A DNA stretch of 64,000 bases, from contig NZ_VFNC01000002.1 in NCBI RefSeq assembly GCF_006715395.1, positions 124,001 through 188,000 on the forward strand. Reading direction: 5' to 3'. Each line of letters opens with the position of its first letter. Within the stretch, counting starts at the first letter, position 1. Under the pieces are notes generated by a model. It had not been told where the DNA came from and searched no databases. It saw nothing but the letters and a program-made list of their open reading frames with translations. The DNA comes from Streptomyces sp. SLBN-31. Lineage in GTDB: Bacteria; Actinomycetota; Actinomycetes; Streptomycetales; Streptomycetaceae. This document shows positions 44,773-53,871 of this stretch, in pieces. The translations under genes were made by a program, and so were the position numbers.

Positions 44773-46503
44773 GTGAGCATCCTCAACGATCCCAGGCGTG
44801 CCGACTCGCCCGGTGGTCATTACTCCGACGAACTGCCGCTCCGGCGCAAGCGGCCGGGCAATGTCGTAGTGAAATGGCTGACGACCACCGATCACAAGAC
44901 GATCGGAACGCTCTACCTTTCCACGTCGTTCGCGTTCTTCCTGATCGGCGGTGTCATGGCACTGCTGATCCGAGCCGAACTCGCCCGGCCCGGCCTGCAG
45001 ATCGTCAGCAATGAGCAGTACAACCAGGCGTTCACGATGCATGGCACGGTCATGCTGCTGATGTTCGCGACGCCGCTGTTCGCCGGTTTCACGAACTGGA
45101 TCATGCCGCTGCAGATCGGCGCCCCGGACGTGGCCTTCCCCCGGCTGAACATGTTCGCCTACTGGCTGTACCTGCTGGGATCGCTCATCGCGGTGGGCGG
45201 CTTCCTGACCCCGCAGGGCGCGGCCGACTTCGGCTGGTTCGCCTACAACCCGCTGTCGAACGCGACCCACTCCCCCGGCGTCGGGTCCGACATGTGGATC
45301 ATGGGTCTGGCCTTCTCCGGCTTCGGCACCATCCTCGGCGCGGTCAACTTCATCACCACGATCATCTGCATGCGCGCGCCAGGCATGACGATGTTCCGCA
45401 TGCCGATCTTCGTGTGGAACGTGCTGCTGACGTCCGTGTTGGTGCTGTTCGCCTTTCCGGTGCTGGCCGCGGCACTGTTCGCGCTGGAGGCGGACCGCAA
45501 GTTCGGCGCACACATCTTCGACTCGGCCAACGGCGGCCCCCTGCTGTGGCAGCACCTCTTCTGGTTCTTCGGGCACCCAGAGGTGTACATCATCGCTCTG
45601 CCGTTCTTCGGAATCGTGACGGAAGTGATTCCGGTATTCACCCGTAACCCGATCTTCGGCTATATGGGGCTGGTCGGCGCAACCATTGCGATCGCGGGTC
45701 TGTCCGTGACGGTGTGGGCGCACCACATGTACGTCACCGGCGGTGTGCTGCTGCCGTTCTTCTCGTTCATGACGTTCCTCATCGCGGTCCCGACCGGTGT
45801 GAAATTCTTCAACTGGATCGGCACCATGTGGAAGGGCAGTCTCTCCTTTGAGACGCCGATGCTGTGGGCGGCGGGCTTTTTGGTGACCTTCCTCTTCGGT
45901 GGCCTGACCGGCGTGCTGCTGGCCTCCCCGCCCCTCGACTTCCATGTTTCGGACTCGTACTTCGTGGTAGCGCACTTCCACTACGTCGTCTTCGGCACCG
46001 TCGTCTTCGCGATGTTCGCCGGCTTCCACTTCTGGTGGCCGAAATTCACGGGCAAGATGCTCGACGAGCGCCTCGGTAAGATCACGTTCTGGACGCTGTT
46101 CATCGGCTTCCACACCACGTTCCTGGTGCAGCACTGGCTGGGCGCGGAGGGCATGCCCCGTCGTTACGCCGACTACCTGGCGGCCGACGGCTTCACGGCC
46201 CTGAACACGGTCTCGACGATCGGCTCGTTCCTGCTCGGCATGTCGATCCTGCCGTTCCTCTACAACGTGTGGAAGACCGCCAAGTACGGCAAGCCGGTCG
46301 GCGTCGACGACCCGTGGGGCTACGGCCGTTCGCTGGAGTGGGCGACCTCTTGCCCGCCCCCGCGGCACAACTTCCTCACCCTGCCGCGGATCCGCAGTGA
46401 ATCCCCGGCGTTCGACCTTCACCACCCCGACATCAGCCAGCTGGATCAGCTGAGCAACGCCGCTCCTGCCATCAGCCCTGCTTCCCCGGGCGAGCGACCG
46501 TGA
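44773..46503 (+). CDS. ctaD: Cytochrome c oxidase subunit I
   Basis: 576-aa haem-copper oxidase subunit I with 12 transmembrane helices. Metal ligands visible: TMHGTVM (low-spin haem His), GHPEVY (CuB His and cross-linked Tyr), AHHMYVTG (CuB His-His) and HFHYV (haem a3 and low-spin haem His). GTG 44773 gives [16 protein letters not shown]; an ATG 12 nt upstream is out of frame. No ctaC, ctaE, ctaF or qcr genes are adjacent, so this looks like a second, orphan copy, perhaps swapping into the main aa3 oxidase under special conditions. Overlaps the next gene (GTGA). Confidence 0.93.
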   Translation: MSILNDPRRADSPGGHYSDELPLRRKRPGNVVVKWLTTTDHKTIGTLYLSTSFAFFLIGGVMALLIRAELARPGLQIVSNEQYNQAFTMHGTVMLLMFATPLFAGFTNWIMPLQIGAPDVAFPRLNMFAYWLYLLGSLIAVGGFLTPQGAADFGWFAYNPLSNATHSPGVGSDMWIMGLAFSGFGTILGAVNFITTIICMRAPGMTMFRMPIFVWNVLLTSVLVLFAFPVLAAALFALEADRKFGAHIFDSANGGPLLWQHLFWFFGHPEVYIIALPFFGIVTEVIPVFTRNPIFGYMGLVGATIAIAGLSVTVWAHHMYVTGGVLLPFFSFMTFLIAVPTGVKFFNWIGTMWKGSLSFETPMLWAAGFLVTFLFGGLTGVLLASPPLDFHVSDSYFVVAHFHYVVFGTVVFAMFAGFHFWWPKFTGKMLDERLGKITFWTLFIGFHTTFLVQHWLGAEGMPRRYADYLAADGFTALNTVSTIGSFLLGMSILPFLYNVWKTAKYGKPVGVDDPWGYGRSLEWATSCPPPRHNFLTLPRIRSESPAFDLHHPDISQLDQLSNAAPAISPASPGERP

Positions 46504-46865
46504 CCGCACCAAAGCCTGCCAGGACGTCTCCGCGCACCCAGAGCCCCGCGCTGGTCCAGGAGGTCGAAGGCTATCTGCTGTTGCAGGCCCAACTGGACCA
46601 AGCACAGCAAGAGGCCGCCGCACTGTGCGCCTGCCTGCCATGGCTGACATCAGGGCAGGCGGAGGACCTCACCCGGCACTACACCGAGCAGCGCAGACAA
46701 CTAACACGCCAGATTTTGCAGGCCACCACTCAGCGGGCGGCCCAGCTGCGCAGTGAATACGAGGCCCGATACGTCGAGCTGCGGCGAGCGCTGCTGAGGA
46801 AGTACGTGCTGTCGCTGTGCCTCCTATTCGCCTGCTGTCCGGTGAGCTATTGGGCAGTACGCTGA
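46500..46865 (+). CDS. Small membrane protein coupled to ctaD
   Basis: 121 aa, start GTG 46500 overlapping the ctaD stop. A long charged helix (about 18-98; [34 protein letters not shown]) with coiled-coil character ends in one transmembrane segment (about 100-118, [18 protein letters not shown]), so the helix is on one side and anchored by the tail. Two Cys pairs (CAC and CC). Translational coupling suggests an assembly or accessory role for the orphan oxidase subunit; no characterised family recognised. Confidence 0.7.
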   Translation: MTAPKPARTSPRTQSPALVQEVEGYLLLQAQLDQAQQEAAALCACLPWLTSGQAEDLTRHYTEQRRQLTRQILQATTQRAAQLRSEYEARYVELRRALLRKYVLSLCLLFACCPVSYWAVR

Positions 46866-47106
46866 CGAGGCGGGCGGCGACTGTGCGGTCAGCGGTGACT
46901 CCGGCCCGCCCAGAAGCGGCGTCGAGCGTGACCGGATTGGTGGTCGCCTCCGCGATGATGTTCACCGCCCTCTTGGTCGCACGTCTCCGTGACATGGACC
47001 AGGAATCCCTTCCAGCGGGTTCGCAGCGTCGGGCCTAACGGGCGGTCAGATCGTAGAGGGAACGCGCGCGGGACACGCCGGCGCCTGGGTAGCCCGCGCA
47101 GGTCCT

Positions 47107-47559
47107 TCAGCAGGCGTCGTACTTCCAATCGCCTTCCTCAAGGGTCCACGGCTGACGCTGCTGGTCGAACTTGGGCAGACCCTTCACCTTGTACGAGACG
47201 CGGCCCATGTCTCCTGAGACGGTGGCGTGCACGTCCGTCGCCGGGTGATCGGGCCCGTAGTCCTTCGCGGCCTGCTCCACGGTGGCCGCGTACATGGCCG
47301 GGTCGGCCTTGGCCCGGCAGCGCTTCGACAGGAAGACATACGCCCCCTTCCCGTCACCGCCGAAGTAGAGATCGGTGTACGTTTCCGCGACGCGCTCAAG
47401 GTCGACGGGGTCGGCCAGCGTCGGGGTGATGCTCGGCTGCCCGGTCGTCGGGGTCGGTTTGCTGCTCGGGGCGTCAGACTTGTCGTCGCTCGACGAGGAG
47501 CAGGCGGTGAGAGTGGCGAGCAGGGCTGCGGCGAGTGTGATGGTGACGCGGACGCGCAT
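47107..47559 (-). CDS. Small lipoprotein
   Basis: 150 aa. Lipobox LTAC (about residue 21, LAAALLATLTACSSSSDD), a Ser/Pro/Thr linker, then a domain of about 100 residues with DLERVAETYTDLYFGGDGKG, two Cys (KRCRAK and the C-terminal YDAC) and an NTF2-like feel (helix, VSYKVKGLPKFDQQRQPWTLEEGDWKY). ATG 47559 has GGGGGAAG upstream. Function unknown; convergent with the ctaD unit. 46866-47106 holds no gene. Confidence 0.75.
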   Translation of the reverse strand: MRVRVTITLAAALLATLTACSSSSDDKSDAPSSKPTPTTGQPSITPTLADPVDLERVAETYTDLYFGGDGKGAYVFLSKRCRAKADPAMYAATVEQAAKDYGPDHPATDVHATVSGDMGRVSYKVKGLPKFDQQRQPWTLEEGDWKYDAC

Positions 47560-47809
47560 GTGTCTTCCCCCGTGGACGTTGTGGTCAGGGGGCATGGTGC
47601 CATAGCGAGCACGGGTGAGGACGCGTGCCCCTGACTCCTTGGGGTCCCCGATCTGTGTCTTGGCGAGAAACATCCGGCAACGGCTGGGTGTCGATGGCCA
47701 GTTGCAGGCCCCCTCCCTCTGCGATCTCCTCCGCCCCGGACCCAAGCCGTGGGAGGCCGAAGGCGGCCGCGGCGGAAGTCGCTCGCGGCCGCCCGGCCCG
47801 ACGCGGCAA

Positions 47810-47840
47810 GGGACGCCCGCTCGGGGTGGGCGGACGTCCC
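47810..47840 (-). terminator. Hairpin terminator of the ABC exporter operon
   Basis: GGGACGCCCGC / GCGGACGTCCC, 11-bp arms with one mismatch and a 9-nt loop, directly after the 39-aa gene stop. Confidence 0.6.
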
Positions 47841-47848
47841 GTAGAGGC

Positions 47849-47968
47849 TCAGTGGCCGTGGGGGTTGAGGCTGCTGAGGGCGGGGATGCCGTTGACGGTG
47901 AAGTGGATGGCCGCCATCAGCAGGCCGACGCAGACGAGGGTCACAAGGATCTTGCGGTTACGGCTCAT
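47849..47968 (-). CDS. 39-aa single-pass membrane protein
   Basis: MSRNRKILVTLVCVGLLMA then a short tail ending in NPHGH: a basic N terminus, one helix of about 20 residues and a short outside tail. ATG 47968 has GGAGG 9-10 nt upstream. It is the last gene of the ABC exporter operon, 44 nt after the permease and 8 nt before a hairpin, so a real microprotein is likely. It may stabilise the exporter (inference). Confidence 0.65.
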   Translation of the reverse strand: MSRNRKILVTLVCVGLLMAAIHFTVNGIPALSSLNPHGH

Positions 47969-48012
47969 GGTGGTAGGTCCTCCGGGACGGGTCCTGCGGA
48001 TCGGAGTGGGTG

Positions 48013-50436
48013 TTAGAGGCTGACGAGGGCTTCGCGTACGGTCGTCCGCGTGGCGCGTCGGGCGGCTGCGACGCCTGCCGCCGCGGCGCCGGCCAGGGTG
48101 AGCAGGCTCCACAGCACCAGTGCGGGGAACGAGAAAACGAAGGGGAGGTCCTGTCGGAATGCCTGAGTGCCGATGAAGTCCCCGAACACCCGGGTCAGGG
48201 GCAGGGTTACGACCGTCGCGAGGAGCAGGCTGAGCGTGGCCGTCAGGACGCCTTCGGTGACGACGACTGCGCGGATCGCGGAGGCGGTGGCGCCGAGCGT
48301 GCGGAGGACGCCGAACTCCCTGGTGCGCTCCAGGACGCTGGTGCTCAACGCGGAGGCGAGGCCCAGCAATCCGACGAAACCCATCACGACCGCGAGGGCG
48401 ATCAGGGCATCGGCCAGGACCAGGACGTGCCCGTCCAGCGCCACGCGCAGGGTGTCGATGGTGGTGGCCTGTTGAATGCCCGTGCCCGCTCTGGTCAGGG
48501 CGTCGTCCAGCCGGTCGAGGACCACCTGCCGGCTCACGGCGTCGTGGCGGTCGGTGACGACGCGCAGCATCTCGGTCCGGCCGGGGGTACCGGTGACAGT
48601 GGCGAAGTCGCGGTCCGTCACGTAGGCCGCGCCGAGGGTGCCGAAGTCGGAGACGATGCCCACCACTCGACGAGTGACGGGGTGCCCGGCGACCGTGACG
48701 GTGACGGTGTCGCCGACCGTTGTGCCGGGTGCCTGCTGCGCGGGCACCAGGCTGTTCAGCACGACGGCGTCGGTGTCGTCGGGGCGCAGCCACCGGCCGG
48801 CCACGAGCGGCAGGCGCGTCAGGCGAGTGTCGGCGGGTGGCGCCAACACGGTGAAGCTGTCGTGGGCTTCGTCGGGGTAGACGTGCGCCACGTCGATGCG
48901 GCCGGCGGTGTGGACGGTGGCCGCGGTGCGGCCCCACGCCTCGGCGTCCGACACGCCTTGGGTCGCGCGTGCCAGTGCCGTGAGTCGGTCGGCGGGGTAG
49001 GGCTTGTCGAGCCGTATCTCGATGTCGTAGTGGCGTTGGCCGATGCTTTGGGCGACCAGGGAGCTCCAACCGCCCGCGGTGTTCAGGCCGGTGAGGAACA
49101 TGGTGCCGGCGACGGCGAGCAGTCCGACGCTGAGGACCAGGCGCCCGCGGCGCCGGAACATGTTGCGCAGGGCCATCATCTGGGTCCGGCTGGGGCCGCG
49201 CAGGCGGGTGAGGACCCGATCGAGGAGGCCGCCCGGGGCGGCGGAGTCGGCCCCGTGGTCGTCGATGGCCTGGCGCACGGTGATGCGGCTGCCCCTCAGC
49301 AGCGGCACGAGGGCCACCAGCAGGGGTACGCCGATTCCGGCGCCGAGCGCGACGGCGTACACCCAGGCGGGCACGGACTCGGTGGTGATGTCGAGGTTGA
49401 GCAGACGGGCACCCTGCTCGGCCAGGGCACGTCCCAGGGCGAGTCCGGGTACGAGCGCGAGTGCGGTGGCGGTGACCGCGATGGCGGCGGCCAGTGCCAG
49501 GTACGTCCGCAGTATCTGTCCGGTGCGGGCGCCGACCGCCTTCATCGCCCCGATCTGCCGGATCTGTGCGGTGAGCATGCCGCCGAGCATGGTGGCGACC
49601 AGGATCGAGGCCAGCAGCAGCGCCATGAGCCCGAACGCCAGGAGCACGAAGCCGACCATGACCATCTGCCCCTGGTGGGGATGCCGGCCCGGTGGCGGGA
49701 TGTCGATGCTGCTGACCGGATGGCCCAGTGCTTTCAACCGGGTGGCGACGCGCTGCGCAGTGCGGTCGATGGTCGGGGAGCTGGTGGACACCGTGGAGTG
49801 GTCGCCGACGACGATGCGCAGTTGGTCCAGGGTCGGGGGCCGGCCCAGGAAGGTCAGAGCGGTGGTGGTGGCGTAGCCGTAAGCGGTCTGCTCCTGCGCG
49901 GCCGGGGCGACTCCGCCGTCGTGCACCGAACCGGCCACCGTCATGGGGGTCGGTGTGCCACCGGGTGCCTCGACCGTCACGCGCTGACCGGGGCTCACCC
50001 CCAGGAACGCGAGGGCGGTGCGCTCCAGCAGCAGCGTTCCCTTGGGCGGGGGCCAGCTTCCGCTCTCCACGGCGACGGTGTTGATCCGCTGGGGATCGGC
50101 CCGGTCGGCGGTGAAGAGCACCATGGTGCGCCATGGCCCGTCACCGACCTTGACGCGGGCCTGGAGGGTGCCGCGGGCCGTGGCGTCCAGGACGCCGGGC
50201 TCGGCGCGTACGGCGGACAGGACGGCCGCGCCCACGCCGCCCGGGATGTGCAGGGTGGCCGAAGCAGGCCGGGTGGCCTGGTAGTTGCGGGTGATCTCCC
50301 GGCCGATGATCGCCCGGGCGGAGAGAAAGGCGGTGACCGCGAGCACGCTGACCGCGATCGCGATCGTCATCATCGCGACCCTGGAGCGGGTGGCCCACAC
50401 GTCGCGCCCCAGTTTCCGCAGGCGCAGTCGGGTCAC
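48013..50436 (-). CDS. FtsX/MacB-type ABC permease
   Basis: 807 aa, GTG 50436 (VTRLRLRKLGRDVW) overlapping the ATPase stop. Two FtsX repeats: first transmembrane helix (about 20-40), a large extracytoplasmic MacB-PCD-like domain (50-245), then helices around 255-420, a second helix at about 450, a second extracellular domain (480-670) and three terminal helices (680-800). This 10-TM layout is typical of actinobacterial lipoprotein or drug efflux mechanotransmission ABC systems, driven by the upstream ATPase. Confidence 0.88.
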   Translation of the reverse strand: MTRLRLRKLGRDVWATRSRVAMMTIAIAVSVLAVTAFLSARAIIGREITRNYQATRPASATLHIPGGVGAAVLSAVRAEPGVLDATARGTLQARVKVGDGPWRTMVLFTADRADPQRINTVAVESGSWPPPKGTLLLERTALAFLGVSPGQRVTVEAPGGTPTPMTVAGSVHDGGVAPAAQEQTAYGYATTTALTFLGRPPTLDQLRIVVGDHSTVSTSSPTIDRTAQRVATRLKALGHPVSSIDIPPPGRHPHQGQMVMVGFVLLAFGLMALLLASILVATMLGGMLTAQIRQIGAMKAVGARTGQILRTYLALAAAIAVTATALALVPGLALGRALAEQGARLLNLDITTESVPAWVYAVALGAGIGVPLLVALVPLLRGSRITVRQAIDDHGADSAAPGGLLDRVLTRLRGPSRTQMMALRNMFRRRGRLVLSVGLLAVAGTMFLTGLNTAGGWSSLVAQSIGQRHYDIEIRLDKPYPADRLTALARATQGVSDAEAWGRTAATVHTAGRIDVAHVYPDEAHDSFTVLAPPADTRLTRLPLVAGRWLRPDDTDAVVLNSLVPAQQAPGTTVGDTVTVTVAGHPVTRRVVGIVSDFGTLGAAYVTDRDFATVTGTPGRTEMLRVVTDRHDAVSRQVVLDRLDDALTRAGTGIQQATTIDTLRVALDGHVLVLADALIALAVVMGFVGLLGLASALSTSVLERTREFGVLRTLGATASAIRAVVVTEGVLTATLSLLLATVVTLPLTRVFGDFIGTQAFRQDLPFVFSFPALVLWSLLTLAGAAAAGVAAARRATRTTVREALVSL

Positions 50437-51173
50437 GAGGCCACGTCCTGTCGTGCGCTCCGGGTCGCCGTGTCCTTGAGGACCCGCCCGTCGGCGAGGG
50501 TGATCTGCCGGGTGGCATGGCGCGACAGGTCGCGTTCGTGGGTGACCATGAGCACGGTCCGGCCTTCTGCCGCCAGGTGAGCGAAGAGGTCCAGCACACT
50601 GTCGGAAGTGGCCGAGTCCAGGTTTCCGGTCGGTTCGTCGGCCAGTAGCACGGGAGGTTCGTTCGCCAGGGCCCGCGCGATCGCGGCGCGCTGCTGCTGT
50701 CCGCCCGAGAGCGCCGAAGGCAGTTTGTCCGCCTGTTCGCGGATGCCGACCTCGGCCAGCAGTTCCAGCGCCCGGCCGCGGCGCTGCCGCGCCGGGAAGG
50801 TGTGGCACAAATCCATCGGCAGCATCACGTTCTCCGCCACGGTCAGGGTGGGCAGCAGTTGGAAGAACTGGAAGACCAGGCCGATACACCTGCCTCGCCA
50901 GGCGGCGAGCTGCGAGCCCCGGAGCGTGTGGACGGCCGTACCCGCCAGAAGGATCTCTCCGGCCGTGGGCCGGTCGATCCCGGCCAGCAGGTTCAGCAGC
51001 GTGGTCTTGCCGCTGCCCGACCGCCCCACCACGGCGACGAACTCCCCTGCGGCGACCCGCAGGTCGACCCCGCCGAGCGCAGTGACCTCACCTGAGGGCA
51101 GCGGATAGGTCTTGACGAGCCCGCGAGCGGCGATCACTGGATCGCCTGCGGAGTTTTCCCTCGGGCGTGTCAT
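50433..51173 (-). CDS. MacB/LolD-type ABC transporter ATPase
   Basis: 246 aa starting MTRPRENSAGDPVI. Walker A VGRSGSGKTTLLN, Q-loop FQFFQLLPTL, signature [15 protein letters not shown], Walker B PVLLADEPTGNLDS and H-loop VTHERD are all intact. ATG 51173 has GAGGTGG upstream. Forms an exporter with the permease; the divergent TetR gene and the repeated GTCCAGAAAC sites indicate ligand-controlled expression. Confidence 0.92.
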   Translation of the reverse strand: MTRPRENSAGDPVIAARGLVKTYPLPSGEVTALGGVDLRVAAGEFVAVVGRSGSGKTTLLNLLAGIDRPTAGEILLAGTAVHTLRGSQLAAWRGRCIGLVFQFFQLLPTLTVAENVMLPMDLCHTFPARQRRGRALELLAEVGIREQADKLPSALSGGQQQRAAIARALANEPPVLLADEPTGNLDSATSDSVLDLFAHLAAEGRTVLMVTHERDLSRHATRQITLADGRVLKDTATRSARQDVAS

Positions 51174-51198
51174 ACGGCACCACCTCATCCTTGTCGCA

Positions 51199-51313
51199 GT
51201 TTCTGGACGCCTGTTCACTAACGGATTAAGGTCCAGAAACGTGAGCCGGACAAGAAGCAGGCCGCGGCGCAGTGTGCCGAACCGGACAGCACTCGACGGC
51301 AGCGTCCAGAAAC
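51199..51313. promoter_or_regulatory. TetR operator-like inverted repeats
   Basis: GTTTCTGGACG at 51199-51209, GTCCAGAAAC at 51231-51240 and CGTCCAGAAAC at 51303-51313. The first two form a perfect 10-bp inverted repeat with a 22-nt spacer in the divergent promoter; the third, adjacent to the ribosome binding site of the TetR gene, is an 11-bp match. The pattern fits autorepression and control of the ABC exporter. Confidence 0.6.
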
Positions 51314-51325
51314 AGGAGGGTGACG

Positions 51326-51892
51326 ATGGTCACAAGGCTCGACCGCAGGGTCCGTCGCACGCAGCAGGCACTCCAGCGCGCCCTTCTCCAGCTCATGGCG
51401 GAGAAGGGCTATGAGAGCGTGACGATCCAGGACATCATCGACCGCGCCGACGTCGGCCGCTCCACCTTCTACAACCACTACGCGAACAAGGACGAACTGC
51501 TCAAGGACGGCTTCGCCGACCTCCGTTCCCTGATCGACAGGGCTTCACCGAGCGGTGCAGCGGCACCCGATCGGGGCGCCCTGCGTTTCAGTCTGCCGTT
51601 CCTGCAGCACATCCACGAGCAACGCACCCTCGCCCAGGCCATCTTCACCGAGAGCGGCCTGCGCCTGGTGCTGAAGCACATCGAGGAACTGCTCGCCGAC
51701 GTCGTCCGCGACGAGATCCCCGCCACCCCGCCTCACGGAGTGCCACGCGAGGCGGTCGTCCGCTTCGTCGTCGCCTCCCATCTGGCCTGCCTGCAGTGGT
51801 GGCTCACCGAGAGCCCGGACAGCACGCCGGAGGAGATCGACGAGATCTTCCGCACGCTGACGCAGCCAGGCATCGAGGCCGACGGACAGTGA
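51326..51892 (+). CDS. TetR/AcrR family regulator
   Basis: 188 aa from ATG 51326 (AGGAGGG upstream). The N-terminal TetR HTH is canonical: QRALLQLMAEKGYESVTIQD, IIDRADVGRSTFYNHYANKD. The C-terminal domain (about 75-185) is a TetR_C type with LRLVLKHIEELLADVVRDE. Divergent from the ABC exporter operon and flanked by repeated GTCCAGAAAC sites, so it is very probably the exporter's repressor. Confidence 0.9.
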   Translation: MVTRLDRRVRRTQQALQRALLQLMAEKGYESVTIQDIIDRADVGRSTFYNHYANKDELLKDGFADLRSLIDRASPSGAAAPDRGALRFSLPFLQHIHEQRTLAQAIFTESGLRLVLKHIEELLADVVRDEIPATPPHGVPREAVVRFVVASHLACLQWWLTESPDSTPEEIDEIFRTLTQPGIEADGQ

Positions 51893-51987
51893 CCGATGTC
51901 CCGGCGGAGTCCGGGGCGGGGCGGACGGGCGCAGGAACCGTCCAGGGCGCCAGGCCAGTGCGCTCCCTCCGGGGGGTGAGTGGGCGT

Positions 51988-52375
51988 CTAAGAGTCGTCG
52001 AGACCGAGGCCGTAGTACATCTGGTCGGCGATCCAGGCGGTGTACTCCTCCTCGCTCCAGCCGCACGCCCCGATCAGGGAGCGGCAGTGGGAAGGATCGT
52101 TGAACACCCACACGACGTCCACGGCGCGCCGATCGAGGCCGGGCGGCCGGGCCTCAAGGGCCTCGATGAGATCGATCACCATGGTGGCTCCCGCGCCGGT
52201 TGCGCTGCATCGCCTCCCACAGGTCGGCCAACTCGGGACCTTCGTCGGCGGCCCGACGCACCACCTCGAAGACCTCCACGGCGCGCCCGCCGATGATGCG
52301 GCAGACCTCGGCGTAGGCGTTCAGGATCGCCTGCGGAGTCCGTCCTCGCCGCACGGGCCGGAGCCTGTCCGTCAT
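51988..52375 (-). pseudogene. TetR regulator remnant (C-terminal domain, frameshifted)
   Basis: Two overlapping frames together encode a TetR C-terminal domain: frame one from 52375 (AILNAYAEVCRIIGGRAVEV, LADLWEAMQRNRR) and frame two (ATMVIDLIEALEARPPGLDR, VVWVFNDPSHCRSLIGACGW). The order and WSEEEYTAWIADQMYYGL ending are typical of TetR ligand domains. Removing one G from the GGG near 52185-52192 joins them. The HTH half is absent upstream, where a divergent plus-strand gene begins. A dead regulator fragment. Confidence 0.65.
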
Positions 52376-52727
52376 GGACAAGGACCGTGTGCTCCAGTGG
52401 TACCCGCCGCTGGCCGCCCAGCCGGCCGGGCTCCAGCCGTTCCAGTCGGCACCGATACAGCTCGCCACCGGAGGCCAGGCCGACTTCGAGATCGTTCCGC
52501 CGGAGAGCCGGCGCTACCAAGTGGGCACGTTCGGCAACAGCGACGTCGTCCTGGCCCTGTTCGAGGAGACCGCCGACGGTCTGCGGTACGTCTCCGCCGA
52601 CGACGACAGCGGACAGGACCGCAACGGACGCCTCGATGTCAGGCTCGTGAAAGATCACCGCTATATCGCCCGGACTCGCCTGTACTCCAGCTGGGGCAGC
52701 GGCTCGGTCGCGCTCATGTACTGGTGA
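52374..52727 (+). CDS. PPC-like beta-sandwich protein, possibly partial
   Basis: 117 aa starting MDKDRVLQWYPPLAAQPAGL. The rest (PIQLATGGQADFEIVPPESR, ALFEETADGLRYVSADDDSG, ARTRLYSSWGSGSVALMYW) resembles a pre-peptidase C-terminal (PPC) domain, normally the tail of secreted hydrolases. There is no signal peptide and no partner domain, so it may be a fragment left after rearrangement, like the TetR remnant whose first bases it overlaps head to head. No good ribosome binding site. Confidence 0.45.
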   Translation: MDKDRVLQWYPPLAAQPAGLQPFQSAPIQLATGGQADFEIVPPESRRYQVGTFGNSDVVLALFEETADGLRYVSADDDSGQDRNGRLDVRLVKDHRYIARTRLYSSWGSGSVALMYW

Positions 52728-52898
52728 GCGACCACCGCCGCCCCGGCGCCGGGAACACCCACCGATGGCTTTGGCGCGCATTCCCATAGCTGCCGGGCTG
52801 AACGGGCGGCGGCCCGACGGCGCGAAGAACCGCCCGGACCAGGTCGCGCGGAAAGCAGGGAAATGCTCTCCTGGAAGGAGCCGCAGGAGAACACGTCG

Positions 52899-53732
52899 AT
52901 GCGCCACAGCCGGAGTTCCGCTGTCGTAGCCGGCCGGTCGGTCGCCCCGACCGGACCGGGTGGAGGTCTGCTGCCCACGCGGGATCTCGCGGCGGCCTGG
53001 TTCCTGGTGATTCTGATCGCGGTGCCCGCCTGGGTGCTGACGATCGGCCAAGCCCGGGACATGGGGATCGAGCCCGGCACGATGGGGATGGCGCTGCCGC
53101 TGTTCCTGGTGCTGTGGGTGACGATGATGGCGGCCATGATGCTGCCGTCCATGGCGCCCGTGGCGATCACCTGGGTGCGGGGCATCGGCCGACAGTCCTC
53201 CGGCTGGACCCGGACCGCTCGTACCGGCGAGTTCGCCGCCGGATATCTGCTGGTGTGGACGGCGTTCGGGCTGCTCGCCTACGCAGCGCTGGCCTTCACC
53301 GGCGCCCTCGTCGACGATCACCCCACGGCCGGTCGCTGGATCGGCTCCGTCGCCTTCCTGCTCGCGGGCCTCTACCAGCTGGGACCCCTGAAGAACGTCT
53401 GCCTGCGGCACTGCCGCGACCCCCTTGCCCACCTGGTGCACTACTCCGGCTTCCGAGGACCGGCCCGCGACCTGCGGGTGGGCCTCCACCATGGCGTCTA
53501 CTGCGTCGGCTGCTGCGCCGGCCTGATGGTCGTTCTCGTGCCTTTGGGGGTGATGAACGTGGCGGCGATGGCCGGGCTGGCCGTGGTGATCTTCGTGGAA
53601 AAGCTCTGGTCCCGGGGCCTGCACCTCGCCCGCGGCGTGGGCGTCGTATTCCTGATCCTGGCCGTGCTCGCGCCCTTCCAGGACTGGCTGCTGCCGGGAC
53701 TGCGCGACTCGATGCCACTGATGGACATGTGA
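52899..53732 (+). CDS. DUF2182 integral membrane protein
   Basis: 277 aa from ATG 52899 (AGGAG 9 nt upstream; an ATG at 52863 is possible). Six to seven transmembrane helices; family hallmark WVTMMAAMMLPSMAPV near the N terminus, then YQLGPLKNVCLRHCRDP and GLHHGVYCVGCCAGLMVVL with conserved Cys and His, and EKLW near the end. DUF2182 proteins are predicted metal-binding membrane proteins, often paired with DUF1326, which is the next gene. Confidence 0.85.
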   Translation: MRHSRSSAVVAGRSVAPTGPGGGLLPTRDLAAAWFLVILIAVPAWVLTIGQARDMGIEPGTMGMALPLFLVLWVTMMAAMMLPSMAPVAITWVRGIGRQSSGWTRTARTGEFAAGYLLVWTAFGLLAYAALAFTGALVDDHPTAGRWIGSVAFLLAGLYQLGPLKNVCLRHCRDPLAHLVHYSGFRGPARDLRVGLHHGVYCVGCCAGLMVVLVPLGVMNVAAMAGLAVVIFVEKLWSRGLHLARGVGVVFLILAVLAPFQDWLLPGLRDSMPLMDM

Positions 53733-53871
53733 TCCCCTCCGGACGGTTCCGCACCGGGGACCGGAGGTGCAAGCTGGAAGGGAGACCGTCTCCCGATCCC
53801 GGGACCGGGCTCGGCACACGCGGTCTCGCCACTCCGAGTGGGCCCCTGGGGCTCGGCAGGAGGGAAGCGAG

